Shown piece by piece: positions 63,630 to 64,000 of a DNA stretch of 64,000 bases. The translations under genes and the position numbers were made by a program. This stretch comes from Betaproteobacteria bacterium. Lineage in GTDB: Bacteria > Acidobacteriota > Terriglobia > Acidiferrales > UBA7541. The stretch's first letter is position 1, and the number at the start of each line of letters is the position of its first letter. The notes beneath the pieces are model-generated. The model saw only the letters and a program-made list of their open reading frames with translations, did no database searches and was not told where the DNA came from. The stretch is taken from the NCBI GenBank assembly GCA_903970165.1, contig CAJCHZ010000088.1:1-64000 (forward strand), given 5' to 3'.

Positions 63630-64000
63630 GGTCCCGCGGTGGCAAGTCTATCGATCATCTGATCGAATATTTTGATGTCGTACCGAAACGCGGGCTCTGA
63701 AGAGCTACGACTAAATTCATCCTCGGCATGTTCCGGCCAGTCGCCAAACGCCCCGGGAAGGACTTGCTCCCGGACCTTACACCAAGCACGCATCCACGGC
63801 ACCAGTTTCAAGTACATTTCGTGGCGGCGCCTTTTTCGATGTCGATCCGATTTGGCCCGGCGACGGAGTTCCTCCACCGGCGCCTCTTGCCAGCAAACGC
63901 GATCTGCGAAACCGAGGCGTCTTTCGTGAAACGCTCGCCGGTAAAGGGATGCCTCCATTTCAAATAGCCGTGCGGGGAAGTAATCCGGTTTTCCAAAATG
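63569..64000 (-). CDS. Possible hypothetical gene, 5' end outside the window
   Basis: An open frame enters from the window edge and runs to 63569, with HEMYLKLVPWMRAWCKVREQ and AFRYDIKIFDQMIDRL. It overlaps the zinc-ribbon gene by 61 bp and has no recognised domain. A frame 1 nt away (63808-63996) is also open, so identity is uncertain. Confidence 0.3.
   Translation of the reverse strand, partial: HFGKPDYFPARLFEMEASLYRRAFHERRLGFADRVCWQEAPVEELRRRAKSDRHRKRRRHEMYLKLVPWMRAWCKVREQVLPGAFGDWPEHAEDEFSRSSSEPAFRYDIKIFDQMIDRLATAGPQTDSDAISAVGDNFRSLPQ

Overview
The window looks like a chromosomal segment of an Acidobacteriota bacterium (class Terriglobia-like). It is fairly GC-rich and carries lineage signatures: two PadR regulator plus ADOP-type (acidobacterial duplicated orphan permease) pairs, a serine/threonine kinase with a WD40-like propeller, LysM and DUF885 proteins, a bactofilin, and GAF/FHA-PP2C phosphatases. 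Housekeeping genes are present: recA, lexA, pyruvate carboxylase, the two-subunit 2-oxoacid:ferredoxin oxidoreductase, and 3-hydroxyacyl-CoA dehydrogenase. No rRNA, tRNA or CRISPR array was recognised.

Layout. 1-13 kb: the start of a Tat-exported amidase (cut by the window edge), a LysM protein, a class IV aminotransferase, a PadR-ADOP pair, an S9 peptidase, an FHA-GAF-PP2C phosphatase and a DUF885 protein. 13-18 kb: an AHL-lactonase-like metallohydrolase behind a consensus sigma-70 promoter, a frameshifted SH3 gene, small DUF proteins, an SDR and an aldo-keto reductase. 18.3-20.1 kb: a scar built from three broken pieces, namely the tail of an IPT/TIG-like gene, a serine recombinase truncated at both ends, and the 5' part of a group II intron sitting directly behind the bactofilin terminator. 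20-29 kb: bactofilin, then pyruvate carboxylase-esterase-ATP-grasp in one direction, a membrane-anchored receiver-protease fusion, and lexA. 29-35 kb: a membrane protein, korAB, a compact protein with edema-factor/ExoY-type nucleotidyl cyclase motifs, and a small secreted protein. 35-44 kb: a zinc-ribbon pseudogene with two in-frame stops, GAF-PP2C, a Ser/Thr kinase, a toroid protein, and a second ADOP-PadR pair. 44-50 kb: accessory genes, a ClC transporter, a response regulator, two decayed genes and an ArsR-AHSA1 pair. 50-64 kb: an M23 peptidase, a sugar isomerase-like protein, a PBP-like transpeptidase, a methyltransferase, a serine hydrolase, recA, a decayed HicBA module, a 3-hydroxyacyl-CoA dehydrogenase, a family of zinc-ribbon proteins, and an ECF sigma/anti-sigma pair.

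Cooperation. korAB and pyruvate carboxylase link 2-oxoacids to central carbon metabolism. LexA and RecA form the SOS core, and the lexA promoter holds a LexA-box-like direct repeat. Each PadR gene has an inverted repeat with a 5-nt gap between its -35 and -10, suggesting autoregulation of the adjoining ADOP permease. The most notable lead is the stand-alone cyclase-like gene at 33.6-34.3 kb. The best-supported unlisted structure is the intron fragment, whose putative EBS1 (AACG) is complementary to the 4-nt IBS1 (CGTT) at its insertion site.
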